A stretch of DNA of 64,000 bases from Actinobacillus sp. GTDB taxonomy: Bacteria > Pseudomonadota > Gammaproteobacteria > Enterobacterales > Pasteurellaceae. The notes below the pieces were generated by a model, which worked only from the letters and a program-made list of their open reading frames with translations, was not told where the DNA came from and searched no databases. Positions within the stretch are counted from its first letter, which is position 1; every line of letters starts with the position of its first letter. The stretch covers positions 1 to 64,000 of the forward strand of contig JAHHQZ010000003.1 in the NCBI GenBank assembly GCA_020026075.1, written 5' to 3'. Shown here piece by piece: positions 1 to 8,488 of this stretch. The position numbers and the translations under genes are program-made.

Positions 1-55
1 GAATACGGAATACGGAATACGGAATACGGAATACGGAATACGGAATACGGAATAC
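1..55. repeat. Heptanucleotide tandem repeat (GAATACG)n inside licB
   Basis: Seven full copies of GAATACG plus a partial eighth run from the window edge to base 55, so the true copy number is at least 7.8. On the minus strand the unit reads CGTATTC and lies in the licB reading frame, where it encodes the repeating heptapeptide VFRIPYS. Seven is not a multiple of three, so gain or loss of one unit shifts the frame downstream. This is the hallmark of a slipped-strand contingency locus. None of the three frames of the unit contains a stop codon. Confidence 0.95.
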
Positions 56-219
56 ACTGAAATTATCCCACCTCCTAATTCAATAGTAAATAAAAGAAGT
101 AAAATAATATTAAAAGTAGTTGTTACTGGAAAATGATTATTCAAGTAGACATATAAAACACCTGTAGTCGCCCAGAATAAACCAGATAACAATCCGTAAA
201 TAATGCCTTTTTTCTGCAT
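1..219 (-). CDS. licB: LicB-like choline permease, N-terminal fragment (runs off window edge)
   Basis: The reading frame opens with ATG at 219 and stays open to base 1, giving the first 73 residues. The N-terminus MQKKGIIYGLLSGLFWATTG is typical of drug/metabolite-transporter (EamA-type) permeases, and a second hydrophobic segment follows at residues 34-55. The start lies one base beyond the licA stop codon, so the two genes are translationally coupled. In Haemophilus, licB encodes the high-affinity choline uptake protein that feeds phosphocholine decoration of lipooligosaccharide. The odd feature is that the heptanucleotide tract begins about residue 55 and occupies the rest of the visible frame. 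This would make choline uptake, rather than LicA, the phase-variable step. Assignment rests on the DMT-like sequence plus adjacency to licA; the rest of the gene is outside the window. Confidence 0.7.
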   Translation of the reverse strand, partial: MQKKGIIYGLLSGLFWATTGVLYVYLNNHFPVTTTFNIILLLLFTIELGGGIISVYSVFRIPYSVFRIPYSVF

Positions 220-220
220 A

Positions 221-1108
221 CTAAAACAACCCTAATTGCATTATTTTATGCATTACTAATTTAGAATGTGAAATCCTTTTTTCTGCATAGCCTTCAAAAT
301 GCTCATTATTTTCTGATTTAATAATAGTCCATAATGTCCATAGAATATCCTGAGCGAATTGATAGAGTAGTATCCATTGCATCTCATTATGGTAATCTGA
401 TTTATTAAAATAGCTTTTCAAGAATAAATTAACCTGTTCATCGCTTAATCGTGCTTCTAATAGAAATGCAGCTACGTCAAATAATGGGTCATTCATACCT
501 GAATATTCCCAATCAATAAAATACAGTTTATCCCCTTGTAAAAGAATGTTTTCCGGTACTAAATCATTGTGACACGGGCATAATGGGCGAGAATGTTTAT
601 CAAAATATCTACGGATTTGATTAAAAAAATCTAATAAGGATTTCATTTCTAGATCAAATTGATAAAAATGCTCTGAATTAGTGAGTAATTTTATATATCC
701 ATCATAAGCTTCAAATGCATTTAGTCTATTAGGAAAAGATATATCTGATTGATGTAAATCATTTAATCGCTTTGCAATTTTACGAAGATAATCTTCATTT
801 TGAATGGTAGTATGATTCAATGTTTGGCTATTTTCTAAATAGCGAGTAACTTTAATCCCTGATTCTGCATTAATATAAACAGTTTCTACATTAAAACCAT
901 AATCTGATGCTATTTTACTATTAATCTCTTCATTTTTTCGTGAGATTAAAAATTCCGTCATTACACCGGGTAAACGTACGACATATTGATCAGTTATTGT
1001 GGATACTAAATAGTTTTTATTGGTCATTCCCCCAATAAACTCAATCTGCTTTATATCATTTGGTGTAATGAGTAACTTCTCTGCAATAGGAATAATTTTG
1101 TCGAACAT
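221..1108 (-). CDS. licA: Choline kinase LicA
   Basis: A 295-residue choline/aminoglycoside-kinase fold protein that phosphorylates choline to phosphocholine for transfer onto lipooligosaccharide. Visible signatures are the nucleotide-binding segment GGMTNKNY at 26-33, the catalytic Brenner motif HNDLVPENILL at 180-190, and the metal-binding FIDWEY at 197-202. It follows gmhB by 11 bases and abuts licB. Unlike the textbook H. influenzae licA, there is no tetranucleotide repeat at its 5' end; the only repeat tract of this locus is in licB. The gene is clearly more AT-rich than gmhB and metNIQ on the other side, which suggests horizontal transfer or exchange of the lic block. Start is the ATG at 1108. 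Confidence 0.9.
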   Translation of the reverse strand: MFDKIIPIAEKLLITPNDIKQIEFIGGMTNKNYLVSTITDQYVVRLPGVMTEFLISRKNEEINSKIASDYGFNVETVYINAESGIKVTRYLENSQTLNHTTIQNEDYLRKIAKRLNDLHQSDISFPNRLNAFEAYDGYIKLLTNSEHFYQFDLEMKSLLDFFNQIRRYFDKHSRPLCPCHNDLVPENILLQGDKLYFIDWEYSGMNDPLFDVAAFLLEARLSDEQVNLFLKSYFNKSDYHNEMQWILLYQFAQDILWTLWTIIKSENNEHFEGYAEKRISHSKLVMHKIMQLGLF

Positions 1109-1119
1109 TATTTATTTTC

Positions 1120-1683
1120 TCAACTTTTATTTACATTGTTACGAATATAATTCGGTAGGGCGGATAAAGACGGCAACACAGTTTCTGCTAATTGCTTACC
1201 TTGCTTGGTAATGGGTTTGCCGGTTTCCACTAAAATTAAATGTGCAACGTTGGCAGCTTGGCCGCTTTGCATATCTTCGAATTTGTCGCCGACCATATAG
1301 GACTCCGCAGGATCAATGTCGAGGGCTTTAATGGCATCCAGTAGCATTCCCGCAGCGGGTTTACGGCAGTCGCACTGTTGGCGGAATTCGCCTTTGCCCT
1401 CTGGGTGGTGGGGGCAGTAGTAAATGCCATCTAACTCTACGCTCTGCTCTGCCAGCGACCAATCCAGCCATTCCGTAAGCTGTAAAAATTGCTGTTCTGA
1501 AAAATAACCACGTGCAATACCTGACTGGTTGGTCACCATTACCAGCTTAAAGCCCATACCTTGCAATTCACGCAAAGTCGCAACCGTGTGCGGTATAAAT
1601 TCAAAATCATCAATTTGGTGAACGTATCCGTGATCCACATTCAATGTGCCATCACGATCAAGAAAAATTGCCTTATGTCCCAT
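1120..1683 (-). CDS. gmhB: D-glycero-beta-D-manno-heptose 1,7-bisphosphate 7-phosphatase
   Basis: A 187-residue HAD-superfamily phosphatase in ADP-heptose synthesis for the LPS inner core. The nucleophile motif is FLDRDGT with D9 and D11. The zinc-binding loop CPHH (from residue 90) and CDC (104-106) is characteristic of GmhB. The GDKFED motif near 132-137 supplies the metal-binding aspartates. Length matches the family. It reads away from metN, from which it is separated by a 227-bp divergent spacer, and it leads into licA, so LPS core synthesis and phosphocholine decoration are probably co-transcribed. Confidence 0.93.
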   Translation of the reverse strand: MGHKAIFLDRDGTLNVDHGYVHQIDDFEFIPHTVATLRELQGMGFKLVMVTNQSGIARGYFSEQQFLQLTEWLDWSLAEQSVELDGIYYCPHHPEGKGEFRQQCDCRKPAAGMLLDAIKALDIDPAESYMVGDKFEDMQSGQAANVAHLILVETGKPITKQGKQLAETVLPSLSALPNYIRNNVNKS

Positions 1684-1749
1684 AAGTTTGTCCTAAAAAA
1701 TGTAGAGGGGTCATTATCCGGCTTTCTCTATGATTAGGCAATTTTTTTT

Positions 1750-1767
1750 AAAAATATTCCGGCCTAG
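1750..1767. repeat. Single half-site of the GCCGGAATTTT palindrome family
   Basis: AAAAATATTCCGGCCTAG occurs alone in the gmhB-metN divergent spacer. It matches one arm of the palindromic family described in the findings, with no opposing arm nearby. Confidence 0.7.
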
Positions 1768-1853
1768 CTTACTTCCTTATGATTATTTTTAGGTTGCTTT
1801 TTATGCTTTTATCAGCACTCAATGACCTTTGAAAAAATTTTTTGAAATTTTGC

Positions 1854-1884
1854 TTGTTTTAGCCGTCTAAACTTCTATACTGCT
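1854..1884 (+). promoter_or_regulatory. metN promoter with tandem MetJ boxes
   Basis: Three adjacent 8-mers read AGCCGTCT (1861-1868), AAACTTCT (1869-1876) and ATACTGCT (1877-1884). They match the MetJ box AGACGTCT at 7, 6 and 5 of 8 positions, in the head-to-tail array MetJ requires. A -35 TTGTTT (1854-1859) and a -10 TATACT (1876-1881), 16 bp apart, overlap the array, so bound MetJ-SAM would block the promoter. metD (metNIQ) is a known MetJ target in gamma-proteobacteria. Confidence 0.75.
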
Positions 1885-1910
1885 GAAAAGTCAAATTTAC
1901 AGGAGCTTTT

Positions 1911-2945
1911 ATGATTAACTTAAATCAAGTAAGCAAAACTTTTACCATTGATGGACGAGAAATCCACGCATTGCGTGATGTGTCATTAAATGTGCCACGT
2001 GGGCAAATTTATGGCGTGATCGGTTCATCAGGTGCAGGGAAAAGTACGCTCATCCGTTGCGTGAACTTATTGGAAAGCCCAACACAAGGTACGGTTTATG
2101 TGGACGGCGAAAATCTTACTGCCCTTTCGGACAAAGCCTTAATGCAGGCACGCCGGAATATTAGTATGATTTTTCAACACTTTAACTTGCTAAGCGGACG
2201 TACCGTTTTTGAAAATGTGGCGCTACCTTTGGAACTGGCTGGCGAGTCAAAACAGAAAATCCGTCAAAAAGTAACAGAATTACTCAAATTGGTTGGCTTG
2301 GAAGAACGAGCAAACGCCTATCCAGCGAATTTGTCAGGCGGTCAAAAACAGCGTGTTGCCATTGCACGAGGCTTAGCCACAGATCCAAAAGTCTTGCTAT
2401 GCGATGAAGCGACCAGTGCGTTGGACCCTGTCACAACAAAATCAATCTTGGCGTTGCTTAAAGAAATCAACCAAAACTTGGGCTTGACCATTTTGCTCAT
2501 TACCCACGAAATGGACGTGGTAAAACAAATTTGCCATCAAGTCGCTGTGATTGATGGAGGACGTTTAATTGAACAAGGTGCGGTTGCGGATGTATTTTCT
2601 AATCCACAAACGGCATTAGCACGCAAATTCATTGAGGCAACCTTTAATATTCGTCTGCCAGAGGAATATCAAGCACGTTTGCACCCTGCTCGCTCAGAAA
2701 ATCACCCATTTCCCGTGGTGAAATTTGAGTTTACAGGCGAATCGGTAGATGCCCCTGTGCTTTCGCAAGCCTCTAAACGTTTTGGGATTGATTTAAGCAT
2801 TTTAACCTCACAAATTGACTACGCAGGCGGCGTGAAGTTTGGCTTTACCATCGCAGAATTAGAAGGTTCCGCCGATGCCGTTGACCAAACAATTCAATAT
2901 TTACAAGAACATAAAATCAATGTGGAGATCTTAGGTTATGTTTGA
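1911..2945 (+). CDS. metN: D,L-methionine ABC transporter ATP-binding protein
   Basis: A 344-residue ATPase that powers methionine import through MetI. The Walker A motif GSSGAGKST is at 38-46, the ABC signature LSGGQ at 141-145 and Walker B LLCDEA at 162-167. A C-terminal NIL/ACT-like regulatory domain (about 265-344) is characteristic of MetN and senses intracellular methionine. The ATG at 1911 is preceded by AGGAG. The gene overlaps metI by 8 bases, and metQ follows, forming a complete importer operon under the tandem MetJ boxes. Confidence 0.96.
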   Translation: MINLNQVSKTFTIDGREIHALRDVSLNVPRGQIYGVIGSSGAGKSTLIRCVNLLESPTQGTVYVDGENLTALSDKALMQARRNISMIFQHFNLLSGRTVFENVALPLELAGESKQKIRQKVTELLKLVGLEERANAYPANLSGGQKQRVAIARGLATDPKVLLCDEATSALDPVTTKSILALLKEINQNLGLTILLITHEMDVVKQICHQVAVIDGGRLIEQGAVADVFSNPQTALARKFIEATFNIRLPEEYQARLHPARSENHPFPVVKFEFTGESVDAPVLSQASKRFGIDLSILTSQIDYAGGVKFGFTIAELEGSADAVDQTIQYLQEHKINVEILGYV

Positions 2946-3603
2946 TTCTTTAACCCCACGTGTGTGGCAATTATTGGGACAAGCCACATTGGAAACTGTT
3001 TATATGGTTCTCGTTTCAGGCTTTGTTGCGACCTTGCTTGGTGTGCCGTTGGGTATTGCTCTTTTTATCAGCCGTAAAGGGCAAATTCGAGCCAACGCTA
3101 CCGTTTATAACGTACTCAATGCCATCGTGAATATAGGACGTAGCGTGCCTTTCATTATTTTGCTGGTTGCGATTATTCCGTTTACACGCTGGATTTTAGG
3201 CACAAGTATTGGCACAACCGCTGCCATTGTTCCTCTCACTATTTCTGCCATTCCATTTATCGCTCGCTTGGTCGAGAATGCGTTAATGGAAGTTCCCGCA
3301 GGCTTAATGGAGGCGGCACAATCAATGGGTGCGAGCCACTGGCAAATTATTACAAAATTCTTATTACCCGAAGCCTATGCAAGTATTGTTAATGTGATCA
3401 CCGTAACGCTCGTGGCACTCGTCAACTACTCTGCAATGGCAGGAACCGTAGGCGGTGGTGGCTTAGGCTACGTGGGGATCCGCTACGGCTACCAAACCTA
3501 TAAACCAATGATTTTATTAGTTACCATCATTTTATTAGTGCTGATTGTGCAAATTATCCAAAGTTTAGGTGATCGATTAGCACGCCGTTTAACTCATAAA
3601 TAA
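2938..3603 (+). CDS. metI: D,L-methionine ABC transporter permease
   Basis: A 221-residue inner-membrane permease with five predicted hydrophobic helices. The EAA loop that docks on the ATPase (EAAQSMGAS, about 125-133) is present. Length and sequence match the MetI family (BPD_transp_1). The start overlaps the end of metN by 8 bases, which indicates coupled translation; metQ starts 40 bases after its stop. Confidence 0.96.
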   Translation: MFDSLTPRVWQLLGQATLETVYMVLVSGFVATLLGVPLGIALFISRKGQIRANATVYNVLNAIVNIGRSVPFIILLVAIIPFTRWILGTSIGTTAAIVPLTISAIPFIARLVENALMEVPAGLMEAAQSMGASHWQIITKFLLPEAYASIVNVITVTLVALVNYSAMAGTVGGGGLGYVGIRYGYQTYKPMILLVTIILLVLIVQIIQSLGDRLARRLTHK

Positions 3604-3643
3604 ACAAGGCTTAGCCTTATAATGTAAAACTTAGGAGTACCAT

Positions 3644-4444
3644 ATGAAACTCAAACACATCGCAAAACTCTCAACGGTTGCAGCCGCTTTATTTCTTAGC
3701 TTTTCTGCCAATGCAAAAGATGGTCGTATTAAAGTAGGGGTAATGTCTGGAGCTGAGGAAGGGATTGCCGAAGTGGCTCAACAGGTCGCTAAGGATAAAT
3801 ACAACCTTGATGTAGAGCTCATCCCTTTTACAGATTATGTCATTCCAAATGAAGCCTTGTACAATGGGGATTTGGATGTTAATGCATTCCAGCATAAACC
3901 TTATTTGGACGCTCAGAAAAAAGCACGTGGTTATAAAGGACTTGTGGTCGTGGGTAATACTTTTGTATTCCCGATTGGTGCCTATTCCAACACAGTGAAA
4001 TCTATTAAAGATTTGCCTAAAGGCGCAACTATTGTGGTGCCAAATGACCCAACCAACTTAGGTCGTGCGTTAGTTCTACTGCAAAAACACGGTTTAATTA
4101 AATTGGCTGATCCAAACAGCATTACACAAACGGATCTCGATATTGTAGAAAATCCAAAAGATTTCAACATTAAACCTGTCGATGCCGCAATGACTGCGCT
4201 TACACTCAATGATGGCGTAGCATTGGCGGTTATTAATGGTAACTATGCCGTTGAACACGGATTAGAACCGAAAGAGGCGCTAATCATTGAGGACAAAGAC
4301 TCGCCTTATGTGAACTTGATCGTTGCTCGTGAAGATAACCAAAATGATCCAGATGTAAAACACTTCGTTGAAGCATTCCAAACCGATGTTGTTTTCAAAA
4401 AAGCACAAGAAGCCTTTAAAGGTGGCATAGTAAAAGGCTGGTAA
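3644..4444 (+). CDS. metQ: Methionine-binding periplasmic protein, apparently without a lipobox
   Basis: A 266-residue NlpA/MetQ-family substrate-binding protein that delivers methionine to MetNI. The conserved segments LDVNAFQHKPYLD and VVPNDPTNLGRAL mark the family. The signal sequence ends in SFSANA-KDG, a signal-peptidase I type site, and contains no cysteine. E. coli MetQ and H. influenzae HlpA (from memory) are lipoproteins with a Cys lipobox. This protein would therefore be a free periplasmic receptor rather than membrane-anchored. It is the last gene of metNIQ and is followed by a palindromic element at 4471-4511. Confidence 0.93.
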   Translation: MKLKHIAKLSTVAAALFLSFSANAKDGRIKVGVMSGAEEGIAEVAQQVAKDKYNLDVELIPFTDYVIPNEALYNGDLDVNAFQHKPYLDAQKKARGYKGLVVVGNTFVFPIGAYSNTVKSIKDLPKGATIVVPNDPTNLGRALVLLQKHGLIKLADPNSITQTDLDIVENPKDFNIKPVDAAMTALTLNDGVALAVINGNYAVEHGLEPKEALIIEDKDSPYVNLIVAREDNQNDPDVKHFVEAFQTDVVFKKAQEAFKGGIVKGW

Positions 4445-4470
4445 TGTCCTTCCCCACCCTCTAAAAAGCT

Positions 4471-4511
4471 AGGTCGGAATATTGACAAAAATTTTGAAAA
4501 TATTCCGACCT
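4471..4511. repeat. Paired palindromic element, metQ/ftsH convergent 3' ends
   Basis: Arms AGGTCGGAATATT and AATATTCCGACCT are perfectly complementary over 13 bp, around an AT centre containing CAAAAATTTTG. The arm carries T at position 4 (GGTCGG) and the opposite arm carries the compensating A (CCGACC). It lies 27 bp after metQ and probably acts as a transcription end. Confidence 0.9.
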
Positions 4512-4644
4512 TTTTATTTTTTTCATTTTATATTTTCATCCAATGACGGTGGGAAATAGCCATTCAATCATTCCTAATACCTACATCACATTCTCTCGTT
4601 CGCTCTCTCGTTTTATCGCACGCTTGCCTAACCTTACATCCAAT

Positions 4645-4678
4645 AAAAAAGCTACCGCATTTTGTGCAGTAGCTTTTT
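4645..4678 (-). terminator. Rho-independent terminator of ftsH
   Basis: AAAAAAGCTAC and GTAGCTTTTT flank a 13-base loop, giving a hairpin with a U-run on the minus-strand transcript just after the ftsH stop codon. Confidence 0.85.
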
Positions 4679-4693
4679 AGTTATTCTATCCAA

Positions 4694-6634
4694 TTAGTTG
4701 GTTTTATCCGTTGGGTTTTCAGGATCTTTGGCAGGTTCTTCAGCAGTTGCAGTATGAGTGGTTACTTTGTCTGCATTATCTGCTGTTGCTGTGCCATTGT
4801 CTTCCCAGCCACGTGGTGGTGTAACAGGACGGCGTTCCATTAGTTGCTTGATTTGTTCCATTTCAATGGTTTCGTATTTCATCAACGCATCTTTCATTGC
4901 GTGCAAAATATCCATATTGTCTTCAAGCAACTGTTTAGCACGTTTATAGTTGCGTGTAATAATTTTACGCACCTCTTCATCAATGGTGTGCGCCGTTTCA
5001 TCAGACATATGTTTCGCTTTGCCCATTGAGCGACCAAGAAACACTTCATCATCGTCTTCTGTGTACAGAATCGGGCCTAGCTCATCAGAGAATCCCCATT
5101 GTGTAACCATATTACGAGCAATATTGGTAGCGACTTTAATGTCATTTGACGCACCCGTAGATACATTTTCTGCACCATAAATAATGCTTTCCGCTAAACG
5201 GCCGCCGTATAGGGTGGAAATCTTACTTTCAAGCTGTTTATAGCTCATACTCACTTGATCCCCTTCTGGCAAGAAGAAGGTTACACCCAATGCACGCCCA
5301 CGTGGAACGATGGTGATTTTATGTACAGGGTCGTGTTCAGGTACTAGGTAACCAACAATAGCGTGTCCTGCCTCGTGGTAGGCGGTGGATTCTTTTTGTT
5401 CGTCCGTCATAATCATTGTGCGGCGTTCTGGCCCCATATTGATTTTATCTTTGGCAAGCTCAAACTCGTGCATTGTAACCACTGTCTTATCATTACGAGC
5501 GGCAAATAACGCAGCCTCGTTGACAAGATTCGCCAATTCCGCTCCAGAATAACCTGGTGTACCACGTGCGATGACCATTGGATCCACGTCTTTTGCCACT
5601 GGCACTTTACGCATATGCACTTGAAGGATTTGTTCTCGACCACGCACATCAGGCAAGCCAACCATTACTTGACGGTCGAAACGACCAGGACGGGTTAATG
5701 CTGGGTCAAGCACATCTGGACGGTTAGTCGCAGCGATCACGATGATACCTTCTTTGCCTTCAAAACCATCCATTTCTACCAGCATTTGGTTAAGGGTTTG
5801 TTCACGTTCATCGTGTCCTCCGCCTAAACCTGCGCCACGTTGGCGACCAACGGCATCAATTTCATCAATAAAAATGATACAAGGGGCGTTTTTCTTCGCT
5901 TGCTCGAACATATCACGCACACGAGAGGCACCGACACCGACAAACATTTCCACGAAATCAGACCCTGAAATAGTGAAAAATGGCACTTTTGCTTCCCCCG
6001 CAATGGCTTTGGCAAGTAAAGTTTTACCTGTACCTGGTGGACCAACCATTAAAACGCCTTTTGGAATGCGTCCGCCCAGTTTTTGGAATTTGCTTGGATC
6101 ACGTAAGAAGTCCACAATTTCTGCCACTTCTTCTTTGGCTTCTTCACAGCCTGCCACATCTTTGAAAGTTGTATTGATTTGCTCTTTTGTGAGCATTTTC
6201 GCTTTACTTTTACCAAAACCTAATGCGCCGCCACGACCGCCGCCTTGCATTTGGCGAGCGAAATACAGCCAAATACCAATAAGGAAAAGCATTGGGAACC
6301 ACGAAATAAACATTGAAGTTAAAACACTACGTTCTTGTGGTAATGCCCCTTGAATTTGTACGTTTTCTTTAATGAGATCGTCTAACAATTTGTTGTCGTG
6401 TAACGGTGTTGGTAAAACAGTGGTATATTGCGTGCCATTTTTACGTGTAACGAAAATTTCACCACGTGTATTAAAGCGAGTTTTAGCAATGTCTTTATCC
6501 GCCACATCGTGAATAAAACTCGTGTAGTCAACACGATTTTCTGAACTGCTATGATCGGTAAAACCTTGATAAGCTGTCATCATTACAACAGCGATCACTA
6601 CCCATAGCACAATATTTTTTAGCATATCGTTCAA
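4694..6634 (-). CDS. ftsH: ATP-dependent zinc metalloprotease FtsH
   Basis: A membrane-anchored AAA+ protease of 646 residues that degrades misassembled membrane proteins and, in relatives, LpxC and sigma-32. Two transmembrane segments (about 5-22 and 105-126) bracket a periplasmic domain. Walker A GPPGTGKT is at 198-205, Walker B FIDEIDA at about 255-261 and the zinc motif HEAGH at 420-424. The frame begins with TTG at 6634, nine bases after a strong AGGGGA; the in-frame ATG at 6625 is 18 bases from it, so I prefer TTG. rlmE lies upstream on the same strand but 163 bp away. Its modulators hflK and hflC are at 35183-37287. Confidence 0.97.
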   Translation of the reverse strand: MNDMLKNIVLWVVIAVVMMTAYQGFTDHSSSENRVDYTSFIHDVADKDIAKTRFNTRGEIFVTRKNGTQYTTVLPTPLHDNKLLDDLIKENVQIQGALPQERSVLTSMFISWFPMLFLIGIWLYFARQMQGGGRGGALGFGKSKAKMLTKEQINTTFKDVAGCEEAKEEVAEIVDFLRDPSKFQKLGGRIPKGVLMVGPPGTGKTLLAKAIAGEAKVPFFTISGSDFVEMFVGVGASRVRDMFEQAKKNAPCIIFIDEIDAVGRQRGAGLGGGHDEREQTLNQMLVEMDGFEGKEGIIVIAATNRPDVLDPALTRPGRFDRQVMVGLPDVRGREQILQVHMRKVPVAKDVDPMVIARGTPGYSGAELANLVNEAALFAARNDKTVVTMHEFELAKDKINMGPERRTMIMTDEQKESTAYHEAGHAIVGYLVPEHDPVHKITIVPRGRALGVTFFLPEGDQVSMSYKQLESKISTLYGGRLAESIIYGAENVSTGASNDIKVATNIARNMVTQWGFSDELGPILYTEDDDEVFLGRSMGKAKHMSDETAHTIDEEVRKIITRNYKRAKQLLEDNMDILHAMKDALMKYETIEMEQIKQLMERRPVTPPRGWEDNGTATADNADKVTTHTATAEEPAKDPENPTDKTN

Positions 6635-6797
6635 GGTTAAAAGTCCCCTTATCTGTTAAAACTAATAAAAAGCTAAATGAAATGGATTTCCTATAAATTA
6701 TCGCAATTTACTCTGAAAAAACGTGCGAAAGCGTACTACATTCGCCCTGAAAATAAAAGTAAATTCAATTATAGGCTCGTACTATCACACCCTTTGC

Positions 6798-7433
6798 TTA
6801 AGCCTGTCCTTTGTAGCCTGATGCCACAATATAGACTTCTCGTGAGCGTCCACGTGAGGCCTCTGGTTTACGCACCTTAACCGTAGTGAAACGCTGACGA
6901 ATCCCTCGTAAATACTCATCAAAGCCTTCGCCTTGAAACACTTTCACCACAAAACTACCGCCAGTACGTAAAACTTGATCCGCCATATCCAATGCTAATT
7001 CCACCAAATACATTGCTCGTGGAATATCCACCGCTGGCATTCCGCTAAAATTCGGTGCCATATCGGACATTACTACATCTACTTTGGCATCGCCCACTCG
7101 TTCAAGTAAGGCGTTTAGCACATTTTCATCACGAAAATCCCCTTGCAGGAAGTCAACCCCCACAATAGGATCCATATCTAAAATATCACAAGCAACAATA
7201 CGCCCTTTGCCACCAATTTGGCTTGCCACATATTGCGACCAGCCACCTGGCGCAGCACCGAGATCCACTACGGTCATTCCTGGTTTAAATAAGCGATCAG
7301 ATTGTTGAATTTCATCAAGCTTGAAATACGCGCGAGAACGCAATTTCTGCTTATGTGCTTTTTGTACGAAAGGATCTTTAAAATGTTCATTTAACCAGCG
7401 TGAAGAACTTGCTGATCGTTTTTTCTTTCCCAT
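6798..7433 (-). CDS. rlmE: 23S rRNA (uridine-2'-O-)-methyltransferase RlmE
   Basis: A 211-residue FtsJ/RrmJ-family enzyme that 2'-O-methylates U2552 of 23S rRNA in the large subunit, using SAM. The Rossmann motif [12 protein letters not shown] is at about 56-67, and the catalytic K-D-K-E tetrad is present (including [10 protein letters not shown] and VVKVFQGEG). The start is taken as the ATG at 7433 ([14 protein letters not shown]), which matches relatives; an ATG four codons upstream is less likely. In E. coli and Haemophilus, rlmE and ftsH are neighbours. Confidence 0.95.
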   Translation of the reverse strand: MGKKKRSASSSRWLNEHFKDPFVQKAHKQKLRSRAYFKLDEIQQSDRLFKPGMTVVDLGAAPGGWSQYVASQIGGKGRIVACDILDMDPIVGVDFLQGDFRDENVLNALLERVGDAKVDVVMSDMAPNFSGMPAVDIPRAMYLVELALDMADQVLRTGGSFVVKVFQGEGFDEYLRGIRQRFTTVKVRKPEASRGRSREVYIVASGYKGQA

Positions 7434-7545
7434 AGAATTTCTCAATTAGGTTAATAAAATGGTATAAAACACGCCTTAATTCTAGCGATTTGCCCAATAT
7501 AAGGGTAAAATTTGCCACTTCAATTTTTTATTTATCGGAGCAACG

Positions 7546-7851
7546 ATGGATTTATCCACAAAACAAAAACAATTTCTCAAAGGTTTAGCACATCATTTAA
7601 GCCCAGTGGTAATGCTTGGTGCGCATGGCTTAACCGAAGGTGTATTGGCAGAAATTGATTTAGCCTTAGAACACCACGAGTTAATTAAAGTGAAAATCGC
7701 AGGTAGCGATCGTGAAACCAAAAAACTCATTATTGACGCAATTGTACGTGAAACCAATGCCACATCCGTGCAAGCTATTGGGCATATTTTAGTACTATTT
7801 CGCCAAAATACCGATGCGGATAAACGTAAAATCCAACTACCTCGCCGCTAA
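7546..7851 (+). CDS. yhbY: Ribosome assembly RNA-binding protein YhbY
   Basis: A 101-residue CRS1/YhbY (CRM) domain protein that associates with pre-50S subunits. The small KH-like fold is recognisable from KGLAHHLSPVVMLGAHGLTE and the C-terminal GHILVLFR. ATG at 7546 is preceded by GGAG. It is divergent from rlmE and convergent with greA, with a shared hairpin terminator. The sequence TTATCCACA within its first codons is a chance DnaA-box match encoding LST. Confidence 0.92.
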   Translation: MDLSTKQKQFLKGLAHHLSPVVMLGAHGLTEGVLAEIDLALEHHELIKVKIAGSDRETKKLIIDAIVRETNATSVQAIGHILVLFRQNTDADKRKIQLPRR

Positions 7852-7866
7852 ACAGGTTTCAAGCAT

Positions 7867-7895
7867 AACAAAAGGACGTTTACCGTCCTTTTGTT
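7867..7895. terminator. Bidirectional terminator between yhbY and greA
   Basis: AACAAAAGGACG and CGTCCTTTTGTT form a 12-bp stem with loop TTTAC, placed between two convergent genes. A-rich and T-rich flanks allow termination in both directions. Confidence 0.9.
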
Positions 7896-7912
7896 TTATC
7901 TCAAGGCGTGGA

Positions 7913-8389
7913 TTATTTATATTCCACTTTCTCGATTTCAAATTCAATACGACCACCTGGTGTTTGAATCGCCACAGTGTCGCCTTCTTCTTTGCCGATT
8001 AAACCACGTGCGATAGGTGAATTAACGGAGATCAAACCTGCTTTAATATCCGCCTCATCATCACCCACGATTTTATAGGTTACTTCATCGTCATTTTTAA
8101 CATTAATCAAGCTCACTGTTGTGCCGAAAATCACCTTGCCGTTATTCGGTAATTTGGTGATGTCAATAATTTGGCAGTTGGCTAATTTACCTTCAATTTC
8201 TTGAATTCGCCCTTCGCAGAACCCTTGCTGTTCACGAGCAGCATGGTATTCAGCATTTTCTTTTAAATCGCCGTGTTCACGAGCTTCTGCAATGGCCTTA
8301 ATAATCTCTGGACGACGGGTGTTTTTTAAAAAATCCAATTCTTCACGAAGTTGTTCGGCACCACGAACGGTCATAGGAATTTGTTGCAT
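7913..8389 (-). CDS. greA: Transcription elongation factor GreA
   Basis: A 158-residue factor that enters the RNA polymerase secondary channel and stimulates cleavage of backtracked transcripts. An N-terminal antiparallel coiled coil (about 8-75) carries the acidic tip, with the GreA hallmark [15 protein letters not shown]. The C-terminal FKBP-like domain ends with GEEGDTV-type residues. Length is typical. Start is the ATG at 8389 preceded by AGGAAAA. Confidence 0.97.
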   Translation of the reverse strand: MQQIPMTVRGAEQLREELDFLKNTRRPEIIKAIAEAREHGDLKENAEYHAAREQQGFCEGRIQEIEGKLANCQIIDITKLPNNGKVIFGTTVSLINVKNDDEVTYKIVGDDEADIKAGLISVNSPIARGLIGKEEGDTVAIQTPGGRIEFEIEKVEYK

Positions 8390-8488
8390 AAGATTTTCCT
8401 CTGTTCAATAAAAATACAGCGATGTCATCCGCATCGCCAAAGTTTGTGCGTGTATTATGGAGCGGTAAAAAAAAATAGCAATAGGAAA

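Noticed and set aside
5742..6353. 203-residue open frame on the plus strand
   Set aside because: It is antisense to the conserved AAA domain of ftsH, has no recognisable domain, and reflects codon bias of the real gene.
7552..7560. TTATCCACA in yhbY as a DnaA box
   Set aside because: It is a lone match encoding LST at the start of the gene, with no companion boxes.
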